64,000 nt of DNA from Mesorhabditis belari (GCA_958450365.1 CAUEEP010000760.1:1101962-1165961), one strand, 5' to 3'. Positions 31,190 through 42,444 are shown, numbered from the stretch's first letter. Notes: generated from the sequence alone by a model not told the origin. Program-made: numbers and translations.

Positions 31190-31640
31190 ATCAATTGCAA
31201 ATATCAATTGCTTGCTAGCTAGCTTCTGAGCTTGCTTGCTAGCTGAGCTTCTGAGCTTCTAAGCTTGCTTGCTAGCTGAGCTTCTGAGCTTGCTAGCTGA
31301 GCTTCTGAGCTTGCTAGCTGAGCTTCTGAGCTTCTAAGCTTGCTTGCTAGCTAGCTTCTGAGCTTGCTAGCTGAGCTTCTAAGCTTGCTAGCTAGCTAGC
31401 TTTTGAGCTTGAAAAAGTGAATTGCGCCCTATTTTGCGCGCCCTGAAATCGGTGAAAAATTAAAGCGAATCAAAAAACCAAATATGCCATCGTATAGATC
31501 TCATTTCAAGCTTTCAAAATCACTATAACACTTGTAGTCTTCAATGTATAGTTCTCGAGTTATAGTGCTTCAAAGTTGCAGAAAAATCTGGAATTTCATC
31601 TATGTTTGCCCAGTAATTCTAGAAAAATTTGAACAAGACA
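31190..31640. mobile_element. half copy of the AGCTAGC-core element
   Basis: GCTTGCTAGCTGAGCTTCTGA-type repeats (31200-31400) followed by the arm with ggcgcgccctgaaatcggtg-like sequence, atatgccatcgtatagatct and ctcgagttatagtgcttcaa. Matches one half of the 28.7-29.6 kb element. Confidence 0.65.
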
Positions 31641-32530
31641 GTACTGGTTGAACGAATTCTTGGACACAGGCAGGATATAAAAAGCTTAAACTCTTGGAGA
31701 ATAACTCAAAAAAAGCAAAAAGAGAATTCAAAGTTGAACAAGACAGTACTGGACAAGTTCCAGATACAGTGCTGGACAAGTTCCAGATCTTTTTTCCAAC
31801 TTACTGAAGCTTTTTTGACTCCCGATCGATACCTTCTTGTAGATGGGCATCGTTTTTCTTTTAAACAAATAAATAGAATAGATGAAAATGATCAGACGAA
31901 AGTGATCATTTTAATGAAACAGCTTGAGCAACTTGAATAACTTCTTTCAATTTCTCTTGGGGATTTTCCTGTCTCCTTTTCACGTTTCGGAGTGGCTAAT
32001 TGGATAGAGTAAAGAAAAGAAAATGAGTGAAATGTCGACGAAAAAAGAAACGAAGAAAGAAACGAAGAAATCCAACTCCACGAAATCCAAGATTGCTTAT
32101 GTTTTCTGCGGGGGGACAGACGGACAGAGCGAACAGACAAAGCGTGTAACGTATAACGATCGTATAAGGTATAACGAGCCAATGAACGAGCCAATGAACG
32201 AGCCGATAAACGTTTCGGGAGGAAATGAAAAGCTCTTTTGAATTGAGCTAGTAATTGAGATTGATCCAGATTTTGAAAATTTGAAAAACTGACATTAGAG
32301 ATTTAAGATTTAGGATTGGATTTGAAAAATTGAATGCTTTTAGGCAAAAGAAACTTGAATCTTTCTATCTAGACAACTTGAATCTAGGCAATCTTTCTTG
32401 AACCTTTCTAGGCAAGTCTTTGCCCAAGTTCCACTTTGCAAATCAATTCTTTATCCTCTTTTTTTAGCGCAAAGTGAATGATTCCACTTCGTTAGTTTCT
32501 TTTGATGCAAGAATAAGATATTCACTTAAC
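31640..32530. other. no supported gene
   Basis: 31640-31780 repeats the flank at 28600-28700 (gaacaagacagtactgg...). A 72-codon frame at 32023-32241 starts MSEMSTKKETKKETKK and has an MNEP triple repeat; there is no splice or homology support. Confidence 0.4.
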
Positions 32531-32534
32531 ATCT

Positions 32535-33170
32535 AAATGTTTTTTTTCACAAATTTCACGTTTCATCATTCTTGGATTTCTGGAAAAAGCAATGGCCTTG
32601 GAATCTTTGCAATGGCCTTAAACGATTCGTTTTTTTCGGCACTTGACTTCAAGAAGCCTCTTACGTCAGGAAATCATTTTTTTCAAGAAAAATCTTTTGC
32701 TATTATGTTTTGTTATCATTCTTTGTTTGAAAAAAAATTCAAATTTGAGCTAAAAGGCAAAAACTACGCAACTTAACGCTTTTCTGCAGTTTTTGCCTTT
32801 CAGCCCAAATTTGACGTGTCAGCGAGGTCTGATTTGTCGAAATTCGGAATCTACGCATACGATTCCCTTCTGTGAAAACATTTTTGAAGCTCTACGACCT
32901 TTCCTAAGGCCTTTTCCAGCAAAAAAAAAAGGTGCGCTAATGTCCAGGTACGCAAAAAAAAGGTCGCATTTGTCTCACCCCCAAATTTCACGTTTCATTA
33001 TTCTTGGATTTCAGAAAATCTTTGCAATGGCCTTAAACGATTCGTTTTTTTCGGCACTTGACTTCAAGAAGCCTCTTACGTCAGGAAATCATTTTTTTTT
33101 CAAGAAAAATCTTTTGCTATTATGTTTTGTTATCATTCTTTGTTTGAAAAAAATTTCTCTTTTCATCATT
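32535..33170. repeat. direct repeat pair plus scrap of the GGGGGTGGGACAAATG element
   Basis: aatggccttaaacgattcgt...cattctttgtttg occurs at 32606-32733 and 33025-33150. Between them 32790-32985 is an incomplete copy of the element at 46864. Confidence 0.65.
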
Positions 33171-33524
33171 TTATTCTCAGAATTCATTAAAATATTATTA
33201 AATTCTTAAGTTTTCGAAGAAATTCCCTTGAATTTTTGATTTTTGCAGTAATTATGGAAATCCCAAAGGAGAGAAGCTGAGAAATTTTGTTGTTGTCAAA
33301 AAGGAAAGGCCCAACATGATCAAATATTCTTTTTCCAGGGATCATAGTTCGAAATTGATTGAATGCGTTGAATTGGAGTTAAATTTGAGTAAAAGCTTGA
33401 TATTAGAAGTTTCCAAGAGGTTTCAAAGAGGATTTTTGTGGCAATTCAAGAGGAAAAGGGTTGTCTGATTACGGTAATTTCTGTCTGATTGTCTGATTAC
33501 GGTAAAAAGGACTTGCTTTTTGGG

Positions 33525-33785
33525 AAATTACTTTATTTTACTTTATTTTACTTTACTTTACTTTACTTTACTTTATTTTACTTTACTTTACTTTACTTTA
33601 CTTTACTTTACTTTACTTTATTTTACTTTACTTTACTTTATTTTACTTTATTTTACTTTATTTTACTTTATTTTACTTTATTTTACTTTATTTTACTTTA
33701 TTTTACTTTATTTTACTTTATTTTACTTTACTTTACTTCATTTTATTTTATTTTATTTTACTTTAGTTTTGACTTTACTTTTTAG
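33525..33785. repeat. TTTACTTTAC / TTTTACTTTA pentamer array
   Basis: About 50 units of 5 bp (TTTAC/TTTAT). Gives false LLYFTL frames. Confidence 0.9.
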
Positions 33786-33831
33786 TTCTATACAAAAGTT
33801 TTCATGATTTGAGTTTTCTAAAGTTCCAACA

Positions 33832-33978
33832 ATGGGCTTATGCATGAAACGTTACACCAACGCCGCCTTATCATCGATTTCTCTAATCGTTTTTTTTGTC
33901 CTCAACAATCCATTCAACGGAGATTTCTCCTGGAGAAGGAGAAGGAGAAGAAAGGAGTTCAAAAATATTGAGCATCAG
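33832..33978 (+). CDS. candidate first exon with a signal anchor
   Basis: ATG-initiated, 49 codons, ending CAG|GTAACA, a good donor in phase 0. The peptide has a hydrophobic run (ALSSISLIVFFVL) followed by a six-Arg stretch after FSW, the layout of a type II membrane anchor or signal peptide. No matching second exon found downstream, where a 20-bp array begins within 100 bp. Could be a real 5' exon, an orphaned exon or chance. Confidence 0.3.
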
Positions 33979-34075
33979 GTAACAATTGGGATCGGAAAGA
34001 GTTGAGTCAAATTTATAAGCTTTATTATAAATATTGCTGTCTTTCTGTGAAGTGTTCGTATGTTTCTCTGCTTTC

Positions 34076-34430
34076 TAAAACTTCTAGCTTTCTACTGTAG
34101 CTTGTAGCTTTCTACTGGAGCTTGTAGCTTTCTACTGGAGCTTGTAGCTTTCTACTGAAGCTTGTAGCTTTCTACTGTAGCTTCTAGCTTTCTACTGTAG
34201 CTTGTAGCTTTCTACTGGAGCTTGTAGCCTTCTACTGTAGCTTCTAGCTTTCTACTGTAGCTTGTAGCCTTCTACTGGAGCTTGTAGCTTTCTATTGAAG
34301 CTTGTAGCTTTCTACTGGAGCTTCTAGCTTTCTACTGTAGCTTGTAGCTTTCTACTGGAGCTTGTAGCTTTCCATTGAATCTTGTAGCTTTCTACTTGAG
34401 CTTGTAGCTTTCTACTCTAGTCTGTCTAGT
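34076..34430. repeat. 20-bp minisatellite, CTTGTAGCTTTCTACTGGAG
   Basis: About 18 units; variants CTGTAG, CTTCTAG and CTGAAG are interspersed. Confidence 0.92.
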
Positions 34431-34536
34431 TTTGATTTAAGTTTTAAACTATTTTTGGCGTCTTTGGTGCTCACAGAATCAGGCCAAAGTAGATAAATTG
34501 AATAGAAAATGGAATAAGATCAATTTATAATATTAT

Positions 34537-35122
34537 TCCATAAAGTCTTTTCGTTTCTTTTCAGATTTCTTTCGAAAAATAACAAATTCACTAATTAACC
34601 TTGCTTGCTCTCAATGAAAAGTGCTCTAAAAAGTGCTCTAAATAAGATAAAAGTAAAAGTGTTTATTGTTCAATTTCCCATCTTTTTAAGTCAATTTTGG
34701 TTTACTTTCAAGCAAATTCAAGAGTGAAAGAGTGCTTTTTCGAGAAATTCGACAATGTTTTTCGTAAAAATCTGAAAAATCTCTACGAAGCGATTGGCTG
34801 AACGAATTTCTTTGAAAGTTTGGCTATATATCAAGCTTTTTGTGCTCTATATTTTATCTATTGACACGAAAATAGGTTTCCTTAGCTAAAGTTAGTCTTT
34901 TCTAAAGCTAAAGTGTTGGCATCATTGAGCCGTCGCACTTTTTGACTACCCGACTTCATGCTCCCAATAAAACCCAGAAATAAGCCGTTTAAAACCCGTT
35001 TTAATGTTATTTTACAGAAAAATAATTGGTCTTTCTAATGAAAGCCATAGTTTAATTGGTTAATTTGCTATTTTTCAACAAAAATACGAAAAGAAATGAC
35101 AAGACTTTCTGAGCAGACTAAT
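34537..35122. mobile_element. mariner-derived MITE, TCTTTTCGTTTC family
   Basis: Left ttccataaagtcttttcgtt, right cgaaaagaaatgacaagact in inversion. The interior matches 53057-53592 over long stretches (gaaaatctcta.., attgacacgaa..). Confidence 0.6.
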
Positions 35123-35230
35123 AGTTGTCGAAGAGACGTTTTAAGCGCTTTTTTTGAAAAAAACAAATTCTTTGGCTTTGGATTCAAAATAGAAAACAAG
35201 TTTAAAAAGGTAAAAACTGAAAAACATATA

Positions 35231-35505
35231 CTTACCGTAAATACTGTAATAGTACCCCACCCGCATAGTGACGGCGCGGAGTGTTGCGTAGTCTAGCTTT
35301 GAACGAGTTTTTCTCGACACTGGTTTATGCTAAAATGCACGCTTAAATATCAAAAAATAGCCCTGAATTTCAGCTATTTTTTGATATTTAAGCGCGCATT
35401 GTAGCATAAACCAGTGTCGAGAAAAACTCGTCCAAAGCTAGACTACGCAACTCTCCGCACCGTCATTATGGGGGCTGGGGTACTAATACAGTATTTACGG
35501 TAAGT
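35231..35505. mobile_element. palindromic MITE, 'taatagtacccc' family
   Basis: Ends ttaccgtaaatactgtaata and its inverse (acagtatttacggtaa); inner arms tggtttatgctaaaatgc / gcgcattgtagcataaacca. Nearly a complete palindrome. Confidence 0.8.
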
Positions 35506-36790
35506 ACAGCAAGCCGTCACCCTTTTTTGACTCTGACTTCAGGCTTCCAAAAAAAAGGAGTCAAATAAATTTACACTAATTCAATCTTTGTATAAGAAAT
35601 AAGAGATTGAAAAACGAAAAAGGGCCAGCCGTTGTAACTAGCCGTTTCCTGAAAAGAAACGGCTATTTACAATTGTTTTCTAACATCATTAAAAAATACC
35701 GACTGGGGCTACCAGTGGTGAATTTATCGCATACACGAAATATATCAATCACAATACAACGACACACACAATACTAGGCTATATCTTAACTTAACCCACG
35801 TCATGACAGACGGCTCCCTAACCCTAAGCTCAATGGGGAACTAAATAGCTTTTTTGGTGGTGAAGGGAAGATGACGATGAAGGAGTGGCTTGTCACTTTA
35901 AAGAACTGGGGCCACAACCACCAGACTGCCCTCCAGAAAACCTCTCAACCCGAAGGGAAAGGAAATCCGAAGGGGGTGACCGTGTCGCATGTGGGGTTCG
36001 AACCCTCATTAGCTCACAAAAATCATTAATTCACAGATAAACTTTCAAGCTATCAAATATCTAAATATCTAAATAAAAATCAAATTTATCTGCTAGTTGT
36101 AGTAAAAAAAAACTCACACGGCATCCGGAATTTCACTTCTCTTTCGCGTTCCATTCCTTTTTTCTGTCTTTTCCCTCCTTTTCCTCTCTTTTCTCAACTC
36201 TCCGCCCTCCTCGAGATTGAGAAGATCAAGAAAATGAGAATGAGGGAAAGGTTGAGAAAAATTTTTCTTCAAGAAATGATTATCAAACAGGGGATTTCCT
36301 TCAGCAGACCAATTGCTTCAAAGAGGAGAGGAAAAAGAATGACTTTGACGCCTCGATTGCTGAAATTTGACACTGATCAAGTGAGAGAAAAACACTGATG
36401 TTAAAAAGTCGCCAAGAAACGAGATAAGAAAAAAATTGAAAGAAAATGAATCTAAATTGCACTTGAAATCGAAAATTGGCTCCCCGAATAAATTTTGTCT
36501 TTTTTTTAAAAGCCGATGACATGTTATAAATTGTTGAATCCATCTTGCTAATGCTAAAACCAGAGATAATAAACTCTTTAACCTTCCAATTGTTTGCAAA
36601 TTCGTCGAATTTGGATCAAGATCTACAAACAAAACTTCTAAAAACCAACGTTAAGAGACTTATGTCCATGACTGTAGTTGAGTTTGATAAAAAAATGAAC
36701 TTTAAAGTTTTGATTTGTAAAAATGATCAATCTATCAAGTATAAAATGTTTAATAAACCAATGGAGTAAAGGGAAAATTTATATTGCTAA
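35505..36790. other. no supported gene
   Basis: 35770-36000 is GC-richer, with a GGGTTCGAACCCC-like motif that resembles a tRNA T-arm (minus strand) but has no box A. A plus frame at about 36230-36375 (Arg/Lys-rich, ending CAA|GTGAGA) and one at 36545-36769 are open but unsupported. Confidence 0.35.
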
Positions 36791-36818
36791 ATAATTTGAT
36801 AGCCAACTCTTAGCTATT

Positions 36819-37675
36819 GGGTCGGTGAATTGAAAACCGTGGGACTTTGAACTAAAATTTATTCAACATAAAACCATCAATTCATTCCAAATAATTTCCA
36901 TTATTATTGACGACTTCTGCCCATTTTACAGGCAATTTGCGGATTCCTCTTTCGTAATAGGATTTTGGTTTGTGTGTGAGACAAGTGTGAGACTCAAAAA
37001 TGGAGGACTGGAGACGTCAGCTGTCAGCCCAGTTTGAGCACTTTCTTCAAAAGAAACCCATTTTGGTATCAATAGAAAAGTTGTAGAGAATCAAAAATTA
37101 GGCTTATAGCCAAATTTTCAAAAAGATAAGCTTAGTAGTTTCGCTTAAAATGCAAGTTTTGTTGCAAGCTTTGTGAAAATTCGTAAATTTGGCATTTCTT
37201 GAAAACGAGTTTTTGAATCGTTCTGAAAATTTGGATATAAGCGTAATTTTTGATTCTCTACAACTTTTCTATTGACACCAAAATGGGTTTCTTTTGAAGA
37301 AAGTGCTCAAACTGTGACATATGACAATAGCCGGCAGTTTTCAATTCACCAACCCAATAGATTTCTTTCTCATTTCAAAGAGAAACAGAAAATTTATCGC
37401 GTAAAACAATAATTTCAATTAATGTGACAAAAAAATGATTAGAAAATGAAAAAGAAACGACGACGCGACGCTCCCATCGACTACCTCTAAATGGCGGCGA
37501 CGTCAATTGGAATGTCGCGTCGCGTCGTCCGGTCAGTCGCGCAAAAATTAACATTTTAGTTCTCTACAACATTCTCTACAACTTTTCTATTGACACCAAA
37601 ATGGGTTTCTTTAGAAGAAATTGCTCAAACTGTCACATATGACAATAGCCCGCAGTTTTCAATTCACCAACCCAA
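36819..37675 (-). mobile_element. mariner-superfamily remnant, sister of 29764-30620
   Basis: Same ends (ttgggtcggtgaattgaaaa left, ttttcaattcaccaacccaa right) and the same C-terminal scrap at 36968-36882 (SYYERGIRKLPVKW then NNNGNYLE-stop). Also carries the same GACGACGCGACGCTCCCATC segment. A short tandem GTTTTGTTGCAAGC insertion differs. Confidence 0.8.
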
Positions 37676-37679
37676 TAGT

Positions 37680-38450
37680 TCTGAGTTATTCCTATATTCA
37701 TTGTTTAAGGCATACTTTGTGCTCAACAATGAAAACACGCTCTTTCTGGTGCACTGAATTCCTCACTTTACTTAGAATATAAGTTAGTTTCATTCAAGAA
37801 AGCCTCTTTCCATTTATTGAGCACAAAGTATCCAAGCATCAAGCACCAAATCAAGCATACAAGTTGTTGCAAAAGAAATGTAATGAAAAACAATTCGTAA
37901 TAAATAATCTATTCAACAAGAGGAACTAATAAAAGCTTCAAAAACTGTCTCTGACCTCATAAATCAAAACTCTACGTTCGGGTATTATTTCGGGCAAAAA
38001 AAAATGCGAAATCACATTTCTTTTTTTGGCGCCGATCCATTCTCCATTCTCCTGTTGGTCATTTTTCATCGACTTTTAGCCTCAAAAGCCTTTAGAAACA
38101 ACACCTGTTCAAGAATACTCGATAAGAGAAAACAAAGAGGACAAATTGGTTGCGGAATGAGATTTTAAGAGCCATTCTTGAGCCTTTCGGGTTCAATTGA
38201 AAGCTGAAAGAATTGGCGGCTCGGAAAATGAAACTTGTTGTAAGTGAATGAAAATATGGAAAGTATGCATAAATTTTAGATTTGGAAAGTTCTAAAGCTT
38301 ATCAGCGTCCAAGAAAACATCGAAAATTCACCTCTAATCTCATGCAATTACTTGCCAACTCCGGTTTTACTTATTTAGCTCATCGGCAAACGATAACCTT
38401 AACAAATTGTGCAGATCTTGTTTCAACGAGGAGCAACTGGATGAGGATTT
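37680..38450. other. no supported gene
   Basis: A short plus frame near 38004-38168 begins with a hydrophobic stretch (FSILLLVIFHRLLA), but it has no splice support. Confidence 0.35.
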
Positions 38451-38454
38451 CATG

Positions 38455-38645
38455 CTAAGTCAAGCTGTAATAGTCAAGTTTCCCCAAGTCAAGCCGCAAT
38501 AGTCAAGTTTCCCCCAGTCAAGCCGCAATAGTCAAGTTTCCCCCAGTCAAGCCGCAATAGTCAAGTTTCCCCCAGTCAAGCCGCAATAGTCAAGTTTCCC
38601 CCAGTCAAGCCGCAATAGTCAAGTTTTCCCCCAGTCAAGCTGCAA
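38455..38645. repeat. 29-bp minisatellite, AGTCAAGCCGCAATAGTCAA
   Basis: Six to seven near-identical units. Each starts AGTCAAG and repeats it internally. Confidence 0.9.
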
Positions 38646-38814
38646 TTCTTAAAGCTTTAACAGCTCTAACAAGACTGAGAGCGAAAATGGAAGCTGTTTT
38701 TGAATAGCTGTTTTTGAATAGCCGTTTTTGAATAGCTGAATACTTTTGAATCTAAATGACTAGTTGAGAATATTGTAAAGTCTTATCTAAAGTCTTATCT
38801 AAAGTCTTATCTTA

Positions 38815-38912
38815 AAGATTCAAACTAGTTTACTATACAAATCCTAATTGATTATCTATGGATATCTATGGATAATCAATTAGGATTTGTATAGTAAACT
38901 AGTTTGAATCTT
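38815..38912. repeat. perfect 42-bp inverted repeat, 14-nt loop
   Basis: Arms 38815-38856 and 38871-38912 are exact complements by eye; loop tatggatatctatg. RNA from either strand would form a 42-bp hairpin. Confidence 0.9.
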
Positions 38913-38965
38913 CGATAGATCAAAGATCAAAAAAAGCTATAGATCTAAAGGCCAAAAATAATTCA

Positions 38966-39245
38966 AGAGTACTCACAAAAAGTCAACGAAACTGATTGAA
39001 AGTGATGAATTGTTTTGGATGTTTTTGTTGAGTAGTGAAAGCTGATGAGTGAAGCTCGCTTGTGGTTTTTTTGGGCTAAGAAAGTGTCCATCAGTTGACA
39101 GATTATCCCTCTGAAAGATATGAAAAGAAAAAAAGTGATCAGTGGGTTGAGGAGAGAAAATGATCGATGACATTGCGTGTTTCTCAAACACTCACACTGA
39201 GTACGATTGAGGAGTGGAAAGAGGAGACAAATTGATACTAATGGC
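38966..39245 (-). CDS. candidate pair of exons, Ser-rich, unrecognised
   Basis: On the minus strand an exon of about 146 nt (acceptor TATCTTTCAG near 39112, donor TT|GTGAGT near 38966) is preceded across an 83-bp intron-like gap by an open stretch ending CAGT|GTGAGT near 39197. Two frames remain open through the exon; one reads RDNLSTDGHFLSPKKPQASF. Strong splice-like signals but no homology and no further exons. Confidence 0.25.
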
Positions 39246-39499
39246 GCTAAATGATGAGAAAATTTGATGAGAAAATGAATTCGAGAAATATAGAAGGAAA
39301 AAGTGTGAACGAAAGCTATTCTAACAAGGGAAATGGAGTCAAGTTGGCCTTTGGCAAGAGCCGACTCTATCAGATAGAGCCGAAATCAGATAGAGTCGAC
39401 TCTTCGGATCTCGGATCCGTTTTTAGTTTTTGCTGAACGCTAGGTATTTGAATTCAGACTGCTTAAGTGTCACACGCTGCCTTAACAATTGCTTCTAAT

Positions 39500-39920
39500 G
39501 GTATAGAGGATCGTCTGCTAGATCGTCTGCTAGATCGTCTGCTAGATCATCTGCTAGATCGTCTGCTAGATCGTCTGCTAGATCAGATCGTCTGCTAGAT
39601 CGGATCGTCTGCTACCAAACCTTTTGCCTTTTACCCTCAAGTTCGAGTCTCATTCTCACTCAAACTTTTTGCTCTATAAGAATGACTTGTTTTCGAGATC
39701 AAGATCTCCAGATCAAGATCTCCAGATCAGGATCGTCTGCTAGATCAGGATCGTCTGCTAGATCAAGATCGTCTCAGATCAAGATCTCCAGTACCAAGAC
39801 CTCTTGCCTTAAAACCTCCAGATCAAGTCTCATCTCAGCTCAAACTTTTTGCTCTATAAGAATGACTTGTTTTCGAGATCAAGATCTCCAGATCAAGATC
39901 TCGAGATCAAGTCAATCAAA
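39500..39920. repeat. GATCGTCTGCTA and GATCAAGATCTCCA repeats
   Basis: 12-bp GATCGTCTGCTA array at 39505-39610, then two copies of a longer block (ctataagaatgacttgtttt...) at 39670 and 39853 with AGATCAAGATCTCC units. Confidence 0.8.
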
Positions 39921-39959
39921 AGGCCAGCTTGAGTTTGCCCTTGTAAGAGCCTTGCCTTT

Positions 39960-40360
39960 CCCTTGTAAGAACTTTTAAGTTGTAAATTGTTGTCTTTATC
40001 TATTGTCTACAAAAAAAAAACAAAAAAGTGCTAGTTCATAGTATTCACTTATTGCTAATGTCTTTTTCAAGTTTAGTATAGGAAAATTCTGTTTGGGAGC
40101 CAAAGAATTGCCTAATGGCAAGGTTTTTCGAAGTTTTGCTTAATTTGCCTTCGCTAAAAGGCCAGATTGGAGCATCCCTGTTGACAGAATAACACAAATT
40201 GTTCAAAGCTCAAAGCTCAATAACATAAAAAGTTCAAAGTTTGCCGATTAGCTTCAAAAGGAACAGACAGACAAAAATAAGATTATAAAGGGCTCAAGAT
40301 AATACTTGGCTATATAATAATTCGAGATAATAACTTGGCTTTTGCAAAGAAAGAGCAAAG
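39960..40360. other. no feature identified
   Basis: AT-rich sequence between two repeat blocks; no supported exon. Confidence 0.4.
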
Positions 40361-40935
40361 CAAAGCAAAGCTTTTGGTTAGGAGTAAAGCTTTTGGTTAG
40401 AGTAAAGCTTTTGTTTAGAGTAAAGCTTTGGTTAGAGTAAAGCTCTTGGTTAGAGCAAAGTTTTTGTTAAGAGCAAGGCTTTGGTTAGAGTAAAGCTTTC
40501 GTTAAGAGCAAGCTTTTGGTTAGAGTAAAGCTCTTGGTTAGAGCAAAGCTTTTGTTAAGAGTAAAGCTCTTGGTTAGAGTAAAGCTTTTGGTTAGAGTAA
40601 AGCTTTGGTTAGAGTAAAGTTTTGGTTAGAGTAAAGCTTTGGTTAGAGTAAAGCTTTTGGTTAGAGTAAAGCTTTTGGTTAGAGTAAAGTTTTGGTTAGA
40701 GTAAAGCTTTCGTTAAGAGCAAGCTTTTGGTTAGAGTAAAGCTCTTGGTAAAGCTTTTGGTTAGAGTAAAGCTTTCGTTAAGAGCAAGCTTTTGGTTAGA
40801 GTAAAGCTTTGGTTAGAGTAAAGCTTTGGTTAGAGTAAAGCTTTGGTTAGAGTAAAGCTTTTGTTTAGAGTAAAGCTCTTGGTTAGAGCAAAGCTTTTGT
40901 TAAGAGTAAAGCTTTTGGTTAGAGTAAAGCTTTAA
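40350..40935. repeat. about 18-bp minisatellite, TTTTGGTTAGAGTAAAGC
   Basis: About 33 units with CTTTCGTTAAGAGCAAG variants; each has AAGCTTT. Confidence 0.92.
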
Positions 40936-41051
40936 ATTAACTCTTTAAAGCATAGATTCCTTAAATCTTTCTCTCCTTTAAGTCTTGAACCAATTTCAAG
41001 TTTAAAAATGAAATAATGGTAATAAAATGTAATAGAAAAAGTGTAATAAAA

Positions 41052-41121
41052 AAAACTAGAGGATAACTATTGTCTCTTGAAGTGAGTTGACTTCAAGAGA
41101 CAATAGTTATCCTCTAGTTTT
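41052..41121. repeat. perfect 31-bp inverted repeat, 8-nt loop
   Basis: Arms 41052-41082 and 41091-41121, exact complements by eye; loop tgagttga. Followed directly by a CTTGGCTTTACAAAGCTTTA tandem repeat (41122-41225). Confidence 0.9.
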
Positions 41122-41275
41122 CTTGGCTTTACAAAGCTTTACTTGGTTTTCTTGGCTTTACAAAGCTTTACTTGGTTTTCTTGGCTTTACAAAGCTTTAC
41201 TTGGTTTTCTTGGCTTTACAAACAAAGCGAAGAAACAAGCAAACAAAGCCAAGAAAACCCAAGATCAAAGCCATT
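41122..41275. repeat. 29-bp repeat, TTGGCTTTACAAAGCTTTAC
   Basis: Four units, ending in an inverted AAACAAAGCCAAGAAAACCC segment. Confidence 0.8.
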
Positions 41276-41279
41276 TGCA

Positions 41280-41880
41280 AATATCAAATGCAATATTTTA
41301 TGATTGGATTTGAATGGAATATTGTTCGTCGTCTTTTCCTTTATAAAGCGGTGTCCATTTCTCTTGTTGCCCCCATTCGACGGATCTTTTCTTGCAATGA
41401 TCCCCAGGGAGAACCATCGAAATCCCCCTTTCTCCTGGTCACTCTATAAGGGTCACTCTACACCCTATTCATACTGGTGAAAGGAAAAACAATTTCAAAA
41501 CTGATCCCTAGTAAAAGCCAATCCTTAGTAAAGCTAATCCCTAGTAAAAGCCAATTTTTGACTTACCATTTTGCAATTTGGAAGCTCGGCTTAAAACAGA
41601 TGCCAAACCCAGCTCTCATTGTAAATTTTTGGTAGTACAAACTCGTTAGAAAAACAAATACAATTCATTTCCTTGAATTCATTTCCTTTAAATAAACTAT
41701 GCTATTTTAAGCTTTAGTAGCCTAAAAGTGGCTTTGAATGAAGGATTGAAGGATTGAAGGATCCATTTGAAAGGATTGAAGGATCCAAAGAAGCAAATAG
41801 CAGCGTTTGGATCTCAAAAACTTTCATTACCTCATGCTTCAGTAAGAAAAAACCCGGCTAACAGCTGGTTTTCCGAGTCT
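41280..41880. other. no supported gene
   Basis: GC-richer block at 41330-41460 with no splice-linked frame; GGATTGAAGGATCC repeats at 41745-41785. Confidence 0.4.
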
Positions 41881-41886
41881 TCGACG

Positions 41887-41955
41887 AAGTCATGGCGCAG
41901 TCGGCAGCGGGCTTCTCTACAGGCCACACGAACCCGGTTCGACCCAGCGTAGTGC
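41887..41955 (+). pseudogene. tRNA-like sequence
   Basis: Box A TGGCGCAGTCGGCAGCG and box B GGTTCGACCC are at tRNA spacing (about 37 bp), but the acceptor and anticodon stems do not pair well. Decayed tRNA or tRNA-derived repeat. Confidence 0.4.
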
Positions 41956-42064
41956 CACTCCAATTGAAACCTTTTAATTTTGATTTTAAATGGCACAACT
42001 ACAATACATTCGAAGGTTTTCTAAAGAAGTTTCAGCTTTATTGGTCAAAACACGGCTGAGAAAA

Positions 42065-42188
42065 TGCCCGTACGGACAGACAAACAGACAGACAAACAGA
42101 CAGACAAACAGACAGACAAGCAGACAGACAAACAGACAGACAAACAGACAGAGAAACAGACAGAGAAAGAGACAGACAAACAGACACT
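42065..42188. repeat. ACAGACAGACAA array
   Basis: 12-bp (CAGACAGACAAA) and 4-bp CAGA units, about ten of the longer unit. Confidence 0.9.
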
Positions 42189-42220
42189 GCTCTTTTATAT
42201 AGTAGATGTTTCGACTTAGT

Positions 42221-42266
42221 GAAAATGTATATTTCAACAGTGATAGATGTTGAAATATACATTTTC
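42221..42266. repeat. perfect 18-bp inverted repeat, 10-nt loop
   Basis: gaaaatgtatatttcaac and its exact complement around agtgatagat. Confidence 0.85.
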
Positions 42267-42444
42267 AACTGGCTTAGTCTTTATCAATTCTGGTTTTGAC
42301 TGGTTTTTATTCAAAAATCAGAACTTCTAACTGCAGTCAATCCGAATTGGCTTCTGGGTGACCAGAGCTTAGAAAACAAACAGGTTTAACTGACTGCAAC
42401 TTTAATTTACAACGCTTGGCTTGGTTTAGCTTACAAATGGGATC

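Noticed and set aside
35096..35296. 66-codon plus frame starting MTRLSEQTNSC
   Set aside because: Begins in a MITE end and finishes in another MITE; no conserved part.
35985..36000. T-arm-like GGGTTCGAACCC as a tRNA
   Set aside because: No box A or acceptor stem at the right distance on either strand.
36230..36375. Arg/Lys-rich plus frame ending CAA|GTGAGA as an exon
   Set aside because: Donor is acceptable, but there is no clear acceptor, partner exon or recognisable protein.
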